A model generated the notes under the pieces. It did not search any database. It had not been told where the DNA came from and saw nothing but the letters and a program-made list of their open reading frames with translations. A DNA stretch of 64,000 nt from Candidatus Zhuqueibacterota bacterium (lineage in GTDB: Bacteria > Zhuqueibacterota > Zhuqueibacteria > Zhuqueibacterales > Zhuqueibacteraceae), in assembly GCA_022616415.1 (NCBI GenBank), contig JAKEEU010000105.1, positions 1 through 64,000 of the forward strand, in the 5' to 3' direction. This document shows positions 38,403-47,808 of this stretch, one piece after another. Made by a program: the position numbers and the translations under genes. Positions within the stretch are counted from its first letter, which is position 1; each line of letters starts with the position of its first letter.

Positions 38403-39662
38403 TCAGAAAAAGCGCACGCTTATCCCTCGGAATTTGGTCTTGCCAAGAGGATGTCCTTCGCCGGCGTTTAGGTTGCTGGAGTGATATTGAATATCGAGGT
38501 GATTGGTGAGAAAAGCAATGACACCGCTATTTTCGGATTGCGGACTCAGATGCCAAATCGCTTTGAGCACGCCGCTGAGACCAAGACCGATTCCTTCGGT
38601 GTCATAATAAACCTTGCCAAGCGCATCTTCGTGGCGACCTTGCTGGTAGGAAAAGATCTCAAACAAGCGCAACTCCCATCCCCTCTTCGTGATAATGGTC
38701 GCACCGCTTTTTCCCCTAATGACATGATTCCAAATGTCGATGTCTCCCAAGAGCTTGGCATACGTGACACTTCCGCTGCCCGTTCGTACCAGAAGTTGTT
38801 CCGCTTCGTTTAAGTGCTCATAAGAAAAAATGTGCCAGATTTGTTTTGCTGAAACAAGCAGAAGGCCGGCGTTTAAGCTGAAGCCGACCCGGGCAATTCG
38901 CGGAAGCGGATCGGCTTGCGAAGCATCGATATAGGTGATCTTATCCCCGATATTGCTTTTCGAATAACCGAAGCCCAAACCTAACGAGGGACGAACGCCG
39001 GGGTAGGGTTCGAATGAGATTTTGCCCAGCTTGGAAATGGCTTCGTCGATCGGCAAATGCACTACCAGTCCCCAATCATGCGCGGTTGCACTTGCTTGGC
39101 CGCCACTCTGTTCGGCGCCGGCGACGGGAGGCGCTAAGTTCGATTCGATGTCTTTTAAACTCAAGCCAATGCCGGCTTTCACGAGATGATCGACGCCAAC
39201 GCCGAACGTCCATACATTGGCGCGCTCTGTGCTGCGAAAGCGACCTAACGGCGTCGGATCATTTTCTCCCGTAATGATTTGTTCGCCCAAGTCGATGAAG
39301 ATTCGAGTATATCCAATGCCAAAGCTAATCGGCATTCCCTTTTCGAGCCGCTTGAAATTATAGCCGAAAAGCACGGTTCTGGCATTATAGCGAATATCGG
39401 GGGCAAGCTGCGGCAACCATGCGGTTTTATTCGGATAGAACTCCCCAACGAAATACTTGTCGAGCGCGGCGACACCAAGACGAGCGGGATTAAAAGCAAT
39501 CCCAATAGCATCTGTTTTAATCGAAGCAACCGAACCGCCTCCCATGCCGATGGCGCGTGGCGAAGGCTGGATTAAAAGAAACACAACTCCGGCCGAGCCT
39601 GGGCCTTGTGCCAGTACTGACGAGGCGATAGTGAGAAATAAACAAATCATGAGCTTTTTCAT
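38403..39662 (-). CDS. PorV/PorQ-like outer-membrane protein
   Basis: Signal peptide; SPRAIGMGGGSVASIKTDAIGIAFNPARLG; beta-rich. Confidence 0.7.
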   Translation of the reverse strand: MKKLMICLFLTIASSVLAQGPGSAGVVFLLIQPSPRAIGMGGGSVASIKTDAIGIAFNPARLGVAALDKYFVGEFYPNKTAWLPQLAPDIRYNARTVLFGYNFKRLEKGMPISFGIGYTRIFIDLGEQIITGENDPTPLGRFRSTERANVWTFGVGVDHLVKAGIGLSLKDIESNLAPPVAGAEQSGGQASATAHDWGLVVHLPIDEAISKLGKISFEPYPGVRPSLGLGFGYSKSNIGDKITYIDASQADPLPRIARVGFSLNAGLLLVSAKQIWHIFSYEHLNEAEQLLVRTGSGSVTYAKLLGDIDIWNHVIRGKSGATIITKRGWELRLFEIFSYQQGRHEDALGKVYYDTEGIGLGLSGVLKAIWHLSPQSENSGVIAFLTNHLDIQYHSSNLNAGEGHPLGKTKFRGISVRFF

Positions 39663-39752
39663 GACTTCTCCCTTGGATTTTTTGTCTAAGCGTTGGGGGC
39701 GAATGATGAATATGCCCCCACAATTATATAGACAAAAAATTTCCAAAAATAC

Positions 39753-40616
39753 TCACGCGCGTTTGAAAATATTAATCAACCCCTGCGTTCCTTGTTCCCC
39801 CAATCCCGCTTCAACCGCCTTCGTAAATAGTGAATACGTCAGCGCCGTGCCCGGGAAATCCTCGCCGAGTGTTTTGATCAGCTCCATCGCCAGACGCAAA
39901 TCTTTCTGCTGCAGTTTGATCATAAAGCCGGGCTGAAAATCATTTTGCAAAATGCGCGGCGCTAAGTTACTCAACATCCACGAGCCGGCGGCGCCGCTGG
40001 ATACGACTTGCAAAACTTTTTCAGCATCCAAACCGATGCGTTCGGCGAGATGCAACCCTTCGCTCATCGCCAGAATGTTCAGCGCGCAGATCACTTGATT
40101 CACCAGCTTGGTGCGCTGGCCGTTGCCGTTGGCGCCGAGATGAACGATGTTCCTGCCCATCGCCTGAAACAGCGGCAGGCACTTTTGAAATGCCTGCTCG
40201 TCGCCGCCAACCATGATCGTCAGCGTTCCGGCCATCGCGCCGTTCTCCCCGCCGCTCACCGGCGCATCGAGCAGCTCGCATTGTTTCTCGCGCAACCGCG
40301 CCGCAAACTGCGCCGTCGCTTCCGGCGAAATGGTGCTCATATCGACGACGATCTTGCCGGCGCTCAAGCCTTCGTACACGCCATTTTCTCCGAACAGCAC
40401 GGCTTCAACCTCCGGCGTATCGGGCAACATGGTGATGATAATCTTGCTGGCAGCGGCAACAGCGGCGGGTGAGTTGGCGAGCTTCGCGCCCATTTCGATC
40501 AACGCTTGCGCTTTGCTCGCGGTGCGATTATAGACGGTGAGAGAAAATCCCGCTTGCAGCAGATGGCGTGACATCGGCTGCCCCATGATTCCCAGGCCTA
40601 TAAAGCCGACGTTCAT
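39753..40616 (-). CDS. NAD(P)-dependent beta-hydroxyacid dehydrogenase (tartronate semialdehyde reductase-like)
   Basis: VGFIGLGIMGQPMSRHLLQAG; VDMSTISPEATAQFA; DAPVSGGENGAMAGTLTIMVGG. Confidence 0.92.
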   Translation of the reverse strand: MNVGFIGLGIMGQPMSRHLLQAGFSLTVYNRTASKAQALIEMGAKLANSPAAVAAASKIIITMLPDTPEVEAVLFGENGVYEGLSAGKIVVDMSTISPEATAQFAARLREKQCELLDAPVSGGENGAMAGTLTIMVGGDEQAFQKCLPLFQAMGRNIVHLGANGNGQRTKLVNQVICALNILAMSEGLHLAERIGLDAEKVLQVVSSGAAGSWMLSNLAPRILQNDFQPGFMIKLQQKDLRLAMELIKTLGEDFPGTALTYSLFTKAVEAGLGEQGTQGLINIFKRA

Positions 40617-40635
40617 TTGTTCTTCTTTTTAGTTT

Positions 40636-40986
40636 TTATAGCCCCATGAGAATGCGAAGCCTGTCTTCAACCGCTACCAGCGTCGATAAAAATACCTTTC
40701 CCCATCGGCGCAGAAGCCGTTCTTTTGCTATTGAGCGAACGGCTTCACACAAGATCACACAGGGATTTTTTACGCCACCTTCCGGTGGTTTGATGAGAAC
40801 ATGAGAAGGCACACCGCGATGCGTCGAAGTTATTGGCAAAACAATGACCAGATCAGCCGGTCCTTTGTTAAAAATGTCTTCCGAAATCACAAGAACGGGA
40901 CGCTGTCTCCCGCCGTGGCGGGATTCATGTCCGCGAGTGGGATTGAGATCTGCCAACCAAATTTCGCCGCGAGAGGGATCAGCCAC
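40636..40986 (-). CDS. MazF/PemK-type toxin
   Basis: RGEIWLADLNPTRGHESRHGGRQRPVLVISEDIFNKG; LPITST. Confidence 0.88.
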   Translation of the reverse strand: MADPSRGEIWLADLNPTRGHESRHGGRQRPVLVISEDIFNKGPADLVIVLPITSTHRGVPSHVLIKPPEGGVKNPCVILCEAVRSIAKERLLRRWGKVFLSTLVAVEDRLRILMGL

Positions 40987-41287
40987 GCCGCTTTCTCCTT
41001 TCCTTGCGGATCATTTTTCCGTTTTCAGTTCCTTCCTCTTCGGGTTCGAGCCCATCTCCAAGCGTGGCCTCCCATTCCGCGCGTTCTTTCTCCACTTGCG
41101 CCCACGCCTTTGGGTCTTGCCGAAGCGCAGCGTAAGCCTTATTGACTTCTGTGAGAAAAAGCTGCCGGCGATAGGACTCGAGAGCTTTGTCAAGGATTGC
41201 CTGCATGGAAGCTTTTTCCTTGGCGGCAAGCTCTCGAAGGATGGTGCGGCTGTTGTCGCTAATTCTGACGGTCAGGGTGCTCATAAA
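40979..41287 (-). CDS. Ribbon-helix-helix antitoxin-like protein
   Basis: MSTLTVRISDNSRTILRELAAKEKASMQAILDKALESYRRQ; 8-nt overlap with the toxin. Confidence 0.78.
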   Translation of the reverse strand, partial: FMSTLTVRISDNSRTILRELAAKEKASMQAILDKALESYRRQLFLTEVNKAYAALRQDPKAWAQVEKERAEWEATLGDGLEPEEEGTENGKMIRKERRKRRG

Positions 41288-41443
41288 GTCGTTCTCCATA
41301 ATGTCTACGTTTGAATATACAATTTTGTATCCTTTTATGCAAGCAATTTTGTCGAGATTTCTTAACTCACGGATATTGTCCGATCATTTTTGCATTGCTG
41401 CATAAAAACGAGTAACCCCCTCCCATTTCCCGTCTTTGTGGCG

Positions 41444-42529
41444 TCAATCGAGCACGACTTGATAAACTCTGATCGGGTCTTTCTTGCCTTTCACGGCCAA
41501 CAACTCAAATTCTTTGGTCGCGACCACGTCTTTAACTTGTTGGTAAATTGCTTCACTCATTAAAACGGTATTGGGATAGTCTTTGGTGATGGTTTCTATT
41601 CTTTTGCCGGTGTTGACCGTGTCGCCGGTCAGGGCATAGTCGATTTTGTGCTCCGAGCCCAAGTTGCCCGCCACCACTTCGCCGTAGTTGATGCCGATGC
41701 CCACCAACGTGTCTCTGCCGATGCGGTCGCGGTATTTGTGATTGAGCGTTTCGAGCCGGCGCATCATTTCCATGGCGCAGAAAACCGCGCTTTTCTCCAT
41801 GTCGGCGATCGCCACCGGCGCGCCAAAGGCGGCGAAAACCTCGTCGCCGACGTATTGGATGACCGTGCCGTTGTGCCGTTTGACCGCTTCGGACATGATG
41901 CTGTAATAATCGTTGAGAAACGAGACGACTTCTTTGGGCGAGAGCTGCTCGCACAAGGGGGTGAAGCCGCGGATGTCGCAAAACAAGATGGCAACGGTTT
42001 TGATCTCGCCGTCAAAAATGGAGTCGCCCGAATCAGAGAGCGCTTTCTCAACGACGGGCTCGGGGACGTATTTCATAAAAAGCCGCAGCGTCTTCTCCTG
42101 CTCTTTCACTTGTTGTTGCAGTATCGCCAGCAGCACTTTGTTGCTCTTCATCAAGCTTGACAAGCGCCGGGCGTTTTCAATCGTCATGCGCAGGTCGTTT
42201 TCATCCCACGGCTTGGTGATGTAGCGGAACACGCGGCCCGTGTTGATGGCGCCGATGATGGCCTCCACGTCGCTGAATCCCGTCAGGATCATGCGGATGG
42301 TGTCGGGATACTCCGGCACAACGCGCTCCAAAAACTGAATGCCCGTCATCCGCGGCATGCGCTGGTCGGTGATGATGAGATCAACCGTATGGTTTCGAAT
42401 GATCTCGAGACCCTCTTCACCGCTGGTTGCCGTATGGATTTCGTATTCCTTTCTGAAAACGGCTTTAAAAGAAATGAGATTGTGTTCTTCGTCGTCGACG
42501 TATAAAATGACGAAATCTTTTTTGTCCAT
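41444..42529 (-). CDS. Response regulator-class III adenylate cyclase fusion
   Basis: Receiver ILYVDDEEHN, ITDQRMPRMTG; cyclase FCDIRGFTPL, YVGDEVFAAFG, HKIDYALTGDTVNTGKRIE. Confidence 0.92.
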   Translation of the reverse strand: MDKKDFVILYVDDEEHNLISFKAVFRKEYEIHTATSGEEGLEIIRNHTVDLIITDQRMPRMTGIQFLERVVPEYPDTIRMILTGFSDVEAIIGAINTGRVFRYITKPWDENDLRMTIENARRLSSLMKSNKVLLAILQQQVKEQEKTLRLFMKYVPEPVVEKALSDSGDSIFDGEIKTVAILFCDIRGFTPLCEQLSPKEVVSFLNDYYSIMSEAVKRHNGTVIQYVGDEVFAAFGAPVAIADMEKSAVFCAMEMMRRLETLNHKYRDRIGRDTLVGIGINYGEVVAGNLGSEHKIDYALTGDTVNTGKRIETITKDYPNTVLMSEAIYQQVKDVVATKEFELLAVKGKKDPIRVYQVVLD

Positions 42530-42582
42530 TTTTTGTTCCTTAAATTTGGAATGAACATATTCATAAATTTGCCATTCTTAAG

Positions 42583-42663
42583 TCCTCGCCCCTTGTGGGC
42601 GACTGTTTACAGTCAATTGCAACAACGACCCACAAGGCTACGCCCGGAGGGGTCGGGACTACC
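42583..42663. repeat. GTCC..GCCCC inverted-repeat element, copy 2
   Basis: AAGTCCTCGCCCCTTGTGGGCGAC...GACCCACAAGGCTACGCCCGGAGGGGTCGGGACTACC. Confidence 0.7.
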
Positions 42664-42681
42664 GAAGGGGTTGTGTATGCC

Positions 42682-44298
42682 TCATTTCGCCGGCAGCGTA
42701 ATCACAAACTCGCTGCCTTTGCCAGGCTCGCTGTAGACTTCGATATTGCCGTCGTGCTCTTCAATAATGCCATACGTGATCGGCAAGCCGAGGCCGGTCC
42801 CTTCGCCAACCGGTTTGGTGGTGAAAAACGGTTCGAAGAGATGCTTTTTGACTTCCTCGGTCATGCCTTTGCCGGTATCCCTGATGGCGATCGTAACGAT
42901 CTCACCGTCATACGAAGTTTTGATAAAAATCTTGCCGGGCCCGTCGATCGCCTGGGTGGCGTTGGCCAGAATGTTGAGAAAAGCCTGATTGAGCTTGCCC
43001 GGATAACACACAATCTCCGGGATCTCGCCAAAATCTTTAATTACTTCAACGCGATTTTTGAGCTGGTGTTTCAACATTAACAGCGTTGATTCGAGGCCTT
43101 TGTTGATGTCTGCCGGTTTGCGCACGTCCTCCTCCAAGCGCGTGAAGTTGCGCAGGCCCCGGACGATCTCGGAAGTGCGGTGCGCACCTTCCTGAATGCC
43201 GTTGAGGAGACTTTCCACTTCCTCCTTCAAATAGGAAAAATCCACGCTCTTTTTTAACTCCTCGACGGCGCTGAATTTTTCGCGCAGTTGCTGCGCGGCG
43301 ATTACGTCCTCATATTTCTGGGTGATAGCGAGAATGTCCGCCAGGTCCCGGCGCAGCGGGCTGACGTTCGATGACACGAAGTTGACGGGATTATTGATCT
43401 CATGCGCGATGCCGGCGGTGAGCTGGCCCAATGAAGCCATTTTTTCGGAGTGCACCAATTGGATTTGCGTTTTCTTCATCTTTTCCCGCGCTTCGCGCAA
43501 CGAGGCCGTCATTTGATTGAAAGAATGCGCCAGCTTGCCGATTTCATCATGGCTGTCGATTTTCAGATGCACCTCGAGATTGCCGCCGGCAACACTGCCG
43601 GCCGCTTTGACGAGCTGGTGCATGGAAATGGTGATATATCGCGCCTGGCCCACGGCGATAAAGGCAGACACCAGAATCGCCACGATCATAAGAATGGTCG
43701 TGATGTTGCGGGTGGATTGATAGGTAATTTCGGCACGTTTGGCGGCCTCGTAAGAATCCTTTTTGTTGACATCGACCAGCTTGACCAAATCCGTGCTGAA
43801 GTCCTTAAAGACGTGCTGAGCTTCTTCGTTCAACAAAGCGAGGGCTTCCCGGGTTTTGTGGCCGTCCAGCAGGTCGAAGAACGTAAAGCTCAAATCCTGA
43901 TATTCTCCCCATTTCCGGTCGAATTCCGCGTAAAGCCGGCGCTCTTCTTCCGTATAGAATTGGCGCGCCTCAGACTCGGTTCTCAGCCGTTCGTAGGTGT
44001 CGATGTTCCCGTTGATCTGGTCGATCAATTGGATCATCTGCTTCTTCCGCTGTTGTTGGGCAGCGGCATCGGTGGTGAAAGCATGTTGCAACTGATTGAT
44101 GCGCAGATCGGCGGTATTGAGATTCAAGTCGGAAATCGCCAGCGCCCGCGGCAAGCGGTTGGCGGTGACTTCGTCGATTTCCGCTTTGATCGCCGCCATT
44201 TTCCTGATGGAAAAAAAATTCGCGCCGGCCATGAAGGCAAGAATAAGGCCGAAGCCGATGGCTTGCTTGGCGCCTAATTTTAGGTCTTTGAATTTCAT
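42682..44298 (-). CDS. Membrane sensor histidine kinase (4HB-like sensor, HAMP, HisKA)
   Basis: MKFKDLKLGAKQAIGFGLILAFMAGANFF; SLGQLTAGIAHEINNPVNFV; DTGKGMTEEVKKHLFEPFFTTKPVGEGTGLGLPI. Confidence 0.93.
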   Translation of the reverse strand: MKFKDLKLGAKQAIGFGLILAFMAGANFFSIRKMAAIKAEIDEVTANRLPRALAISDLNLNTADLRINQLQHAFTTDAAAQQQRKKQMIQLIDQINGNIDTYERLRTESEARQFYTEEERRLYAEFDRKWGEYQDLSFTFFDLLDGHKTREALALLNEEAQHVFKDFSTDLVKLVDVNKKDSYEAAKRAEITYQSTRNITTILMIVAILVSAFIAVGQARYITISMHQLVKAAGSVAGGNLEVHLKIDSHDEIGKLAHSFNQMTASLREAREKMKKTQIQLVHSEKMASLGQLTAGIAHEINNPVNFVSSNVSPLRRDLADILAITQKYEDVIAAQQLREKFSAVEELKKSVDFSYLKEEVESLLNGIQEGAHRTSEIVRGLRNFTRLEEDVRKPADINKGLESTLLMLKHQLKNRVEVIKDFGEIPEIVCYPGKLNQAFLNILANATQAIDGPGKIFIKTSYDGEIVTIAIRDTGKGMTEEVKKHLFEPFFTTKPVGEGTGLGLPITYGIIEEHDGNIEVYSEPGKGSEFVITLPAK

Positions 44299-44308
44299 GC
44301 AGCGCCCT

Positions 44309-44890
44309 TCATTTTTTTTCAACGATCACGATCATCCTCACTTCGGGAGTTGCCTTCGCTTTGCTGACAAATCCGATGGCCCCCGGTGTGGCGGCAACTT
44401 TTTTCAAGACTTCCTCTTCCGATGGCAGCGCCTCCGGCGGATCGCCCTCGCCCATGAGCATCTTCTTCAGCCAGATGGACTTCATGCGAGAGGGCGTTTT
44501 GCCGAGAAGCTTGTAAAACGCTTCTTTGGCCTCGCCGGCGGGCTTGAGATCGAAGACCACCGCCCGCACTTTATTGCTCCAGGATTTGACCTCGCCGCTA
44601 TAGAAATCAAACAACTGCGTCTGGCTGAGCGTATCAACAGGAACGGCTTTGTGGGCGATGACCGCAACTTGTGCGAAAGCGAGCCTCGTGCAAGTACAAA
44701 GGCAAAAAACTGCTATGCTTATATGCTTAGTCCGTAGAGGCCTGAATCCTAAAAGCGCGCGCAAAGACCCCGCCACGGCGGGGCAAAGTATCGCAAAGAA
44801 AATCAATTGGCGTATTCTTTGCTTTGCATCTTTACGTAATAGATTTGCGCTTAAAATGTCGATTAACATAAAAATCAAGTCATGCTCCAA
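44309..44890 (-). CDS. PstS-like substrate-binding protein (start uncertain)
   Basis: AVIAHKAVPVDTLSQTQLFDFYSGEVKSWSN...TPGAIGFVSKAKA; signal-like ISIAVFCLCTCTRLAFAQ preceded by repeat-derived sequence. Confidence 0.75.
   Translation of the reverse strand: MEHDLIFMLIDILSANLLRKDAKQRIRQLIFFAILCPAVAGSLRALLGFRPLRTKHISIAVFCLCTCTRLAFAQVAVIAHKAVPVDTLSQTQLFDFYSGEVKSWSNKVRAVVFDLKPAGEAKEAFYKLLGKTPSRMKSIWLKKMLMGEGDPPEALPSEEEVLKKVAATPGAIGFVSKAKATPEVRMIVIVEKK
44735..44845. repeat. CGCAAAGA / TCTTTGCG repeat with CCCCGCC hairpin
   Basis: GCGCAAAGACCCCGCCACGGCGGGGCAAAGTATCGCAAAGAA...TTCTTTGCTTTGCATCTTTACG. Confidence 0.55.
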
Positions 44891-44903
44891 CTTTGATCGC
44901 TGC

Positions 44904-46010
44904 TCAAAAAATCACCGAAATCGCGAGATAATAGTAATCCGCCCTATTTTCCGCCGTCGCCGGCGCTGAAGACTCGAAACGAACGGGGCCATATTGGGCT
45001 TTGAGGAAAATTGCCTCCGAGAAATTATAGGCAGCGCCCACCGTTGGTGCGATGACATCCAAGTCGTCTACTGGCAGGGCATTTTCACCGATGAACCAAT
45101 AGCCGCCGTAGGCAAAGAGGCGCTCGGTAAAATGATATCCGAGCGTGCCGTAATAAAATTTTTTATCTATATTGAGCTCCGGATGATCGTCGTCATAAGT
45201 CACTCGAATGAATTCCGACTCCCACATCCATTTGCCCGCATACAAAGAAAGATCTCCGCCCAGCCGCAGGCGCAGCACTTTTTTGAAGCTGGAGGTTGGG
45301 TATCGCTGTGCCAACGCGGTGCGGCTAAAATCGAGGTGATCGTAAGTCGCGGAGACGCCCAACTTGAAATTGCCGGTGCGCAGGCCGAACCGCCCGCCCA
45401 CCAAAAACAGCTTCGTCGTATCGACGCCGGTTTGGCCCCGTGTAGGGTCGCTATTGATGTTCGGGCTATTGCCGGCAAACGCGGCGTAATCGACTTTCAA
45501 TCCCTTCGCCGGGATGAAACCATATAACTGCACAAAAGCCTGTCTTGGCGCAAACTCTTCGAGCGCAATGATTTCATTAAATGACGATTCGTAAGCCAAA
45601 GGCCGAATGATATAGGGCAGCAACGGTGTTTTGTTTTTTATTTCGTTGAGGTTGTTGAACGTGGGAACTTGCAGGCCCAATTTTAATTTGAATTGGGCGT
45701 TGCGGCGGTAACTCACCCACGCCTCTTCGAGATTGTGCGCCCCCCAATTGCGGAAAGACGAAAACGAATTCACCATCTCGAAATTGATGAAAATCGTCCA
45801 CCTTTGCGCCAGCTCTTTTTGCAGAAACAGATTGAGCTGCTGCAAGCTGAAGGATTTATTTTCCACCGGACCGTCGAGATCTTTCCGATATCCGAACGAA
45901 GCCTGAAAATAGCCGAAGACTTTGATATCCGATCCGGCAAGTTGGGCATGGATGGGGGAAACGCCACACGATAACAACAGGGCGAAGGCGATGGTTTTAA
46001 GACGTATCAT
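44904..46010 (-). CDS. Outer-membrane porin-like beta-barrel protein
   Basis: Signal peptide; alternating beta pattern; SLQQLNLFLQKELAQRWTIFINFEMVNSFSS; terminal aromatic strand YYYLAISVIF. Confidence 0.7.
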   Translation of the reverse strand: MIRLKTIAFALLLSCGVSPIHAQLAGSDIKVFGYFQASFGYRKDLDGPVENKSFSLQQLNLFLQKELAQRWTIFINFEMVNSFSSFRNWGAHNLEEAWVSYRRNAQFKLKLGLQVPTFNNLNEIKNKTPLLPYIIRPLAYESSFNEIIALEEFAPRQAFVQLYGFIPAKGLKVDYAAFAGNSPNINSDPTRGQTGVDTTKLFLVGGRFGLRTGNFKLGVSATYDHLDFSRTALAQRYPTSSFKKVLRLRLGGDLSLYAGKWMWESEFIRVTYDDDHPELNIDKKFYYGTLGYHFTERLFAYGGYWFIGENALPVDDLDVIAPTVGAAYNFSEAIFLKAQYGPVRFESSAPATAENRADYYYLAISVIF

Positions 46011-46179
46011 TATCTTTCCTCAAAATTTGCCTTCAAATAAAATAATGGCAGTTTTGGGTAAAGTCAAGGGCTTCCGGCGGGAAAAAATGGAAGGGAATTA
46101 TGAGGAAAAAGCAACGCTCACCGTCAGGATGGTTACCTGAGATTTTGAGCCAAAAAACTTGTACAAACAGAGCAACTTT

Positions 46180-46252
46180 TCTCTCCCACGAAATCGGTAC
46201 TCCCACGAAAAAAGCAAGAAATCTTTTTCGTGGGAGAAAAGTTTTACGCATT
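46180..46252. repeat. CTCCCACGAAAAAAG...CTTTTTCGTGGGAG inverted repeat
   Basis: Arms TCCCACGAAAAAAG and CTTTTTCGTGGGAGAAAAG, with an extra TCTCCCACGAAA. Confidence 0.6.
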
Positions 46253-46257
46253 ACGCT

Positions 46258-47094
46258 TTACCTCGTCAACACCATCTTCCGCGTCTGCTTCAAATCCCCC
46301 GCGGTCAAGGTGTAAAAATAGATGCCGGAGGGTAAGCTTGAAGTGTTAAAATTCACCACATGCTCTCCGGCAGGTTTGGAACCTTTCACCAGCATCGTGA
46401 CTTTCTCGCCCAACATGTTGTAAACTTCCAGCGTAACGTTGGCGGCTTTGCTCAATGTAAAAGTAATCGTCGTGCCGGAGTTGGAGAGAGATGCCCGTAG
46501 GGGATTGGGATAGCTCTGGCGCAAGTGAAATCGCTCCGGCGCGCGGTCGGAAGGTGATTTGACGACGGTTGGCACAAAATCATTGCGGATAATGTATAAT
46601 CCATTTTCCTCGTCTGCCACATAAGCCAGGTTTCCACTCACCGCCACGCGACCGGCACTACCATCGGTATCGAAAAAGCCGACTTCTTTTGGAGTGGCTG
46701 GATTGCTGACATCGATGATCCGCAGGCCATTCGGCCCATCAGCCACATAAGCCAGGTTTTCAATTACTTTCACCTCCGCAGCACTTCCCGGTGTATCGAA
46801 AAAGCCGACTTCTTTGGGGCTAGTCGGATTGCTCACATCAATGATGTGCAAGCCGTCAAAATAACTCACCAAATAGGCGAAATTGCCGCGCACCTCCACA
46901 TCTAAGACAGAAATGAAAAGGGTAGTATTGAAAGAACCGACTTGACGGGGGTTGGCGGGATTGCTGACATCGATGATGCGCAGACTATCTCCTCCGGCCC
47001 CCGCATAAGCATAATTGCCGCTGACGGCCACGGCACCAATAAAGCTGCCCGCACCGAAAGTGCTGACTTCGGTGGGGCTGGCAGGATTGCTCAC
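46258..47094 (-). CDS. LVIVD-repeat beta-propeller protein with T9SS-type C-terminal sorting domain (5' end damaged)
   Basis: Repeated LRIIDVSNPANP/ATP...; C-terminus SYPNPLRASLSNSGTTITFTLSKAANVTLEVYNMLGEKV...GIYFYTLTAGDLKQTRKMVLTR. Confidence 0.8.
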   Translation of the reverse strand: MSNPASPTEVSTFGAGSFIGAVAVSGNYAYAGAGGDSLRIIDVSNPANPRQVGSFNTTLFISVLDVEVRGNFAYLVSYFDGLHIIDVSNPTSPKEVGFFDTPGSAAEVKVIENLAYVADGPNGLRIIDVSNPATPKEVGFFDTDGSAGRVAVSGNLAYVADEENGLYIIRNDFVPTVVKSPSDRAPERFHLRQSYPNPLRASLSNSGTTITFTLSKAANVTLEVYNMLGEKVTMLVKGSKPAGEHVVNFNTSSLPSGIYFYTLTAGDLKQTRKMVLTR

Positions 47095-47154
47095 ATCAAT
47101 GATTCGTAATCCATAATATCCAGAGCTGCGTCCGCCAGAAGGACTCTTCCCAAT

Positions 47155-47757
47155 TCAGTCGGTTTGCTGGGATCGGAAATATCGGCAATCATGAAATAAG
47201 GGCCGATAAAATTCATAATCCGGTATGCTCTGCAGCTCTTGGGGTTGCGATTCGCGCGGCACGTGCGTCTTAATCGCTTTGAAAATTCTTGCCTGGTTGT
47301 TGATCCATAGTCCTTCACTCTGCTCGGCAGCCTGGTAAAATTCCCTCACTTCTTGCACGCACTTTTCCGATTTAACATACTGCGGCGATACGATCGATAC
47401 CATAATAGCGGCATTGGGGAATGCCGTCACGCGCGCGGCGCCGGAAAATTTTTGATCCATCGCCCGATCTTCGCGCCAGATTCTGGTGTCTGCGCCAAGC
47501 AATTGTTCGAGCCGGATTTCCAAAGCCTGATGGAAATGCGCAATCCAACCTTTTTGGCCTGTGGTAAGGGGCTTGTCATCGATGTGCGCGTAGCTTACAA
47601 AGACATCGTTCTGATAATCGGGAAGGTAACCGGTTTTCTTGGATTCCGCGCCCTCCACCCGGGGCCGGGCCTCTGCAAGGCTGGTGTCGCTCAGCCCTCG
47701 CAGATCGGCAAGCATCTCGCGAACGGATTGGTAACGAGCGGCAGGATTTTTTTCCAC
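47155..47757 (-). pseudogene. C-terminal kinase edge + TIR domain, detached from the upstream kinase by an in-frame stop
   Basis: VEKNPAARYQSVREMLADLRGL; NDVFVSYAHIDDKPLTTGQKGWIAHFHQALEIRLEQLLGADTRIWRED. Confidence 0.7.
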
Positions 47758-47808
47758 CGCGCGGTCGAGAATAATCTGGAGGTTTGGCGACAGGTCGGGA
47801 CGGAAGCT

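Noticed and set aside
40636-41287. MazF/RHH pair as a novel system
   Set aside because: Ordinary type II toxin-antitoxin arrangement; listed as features only.
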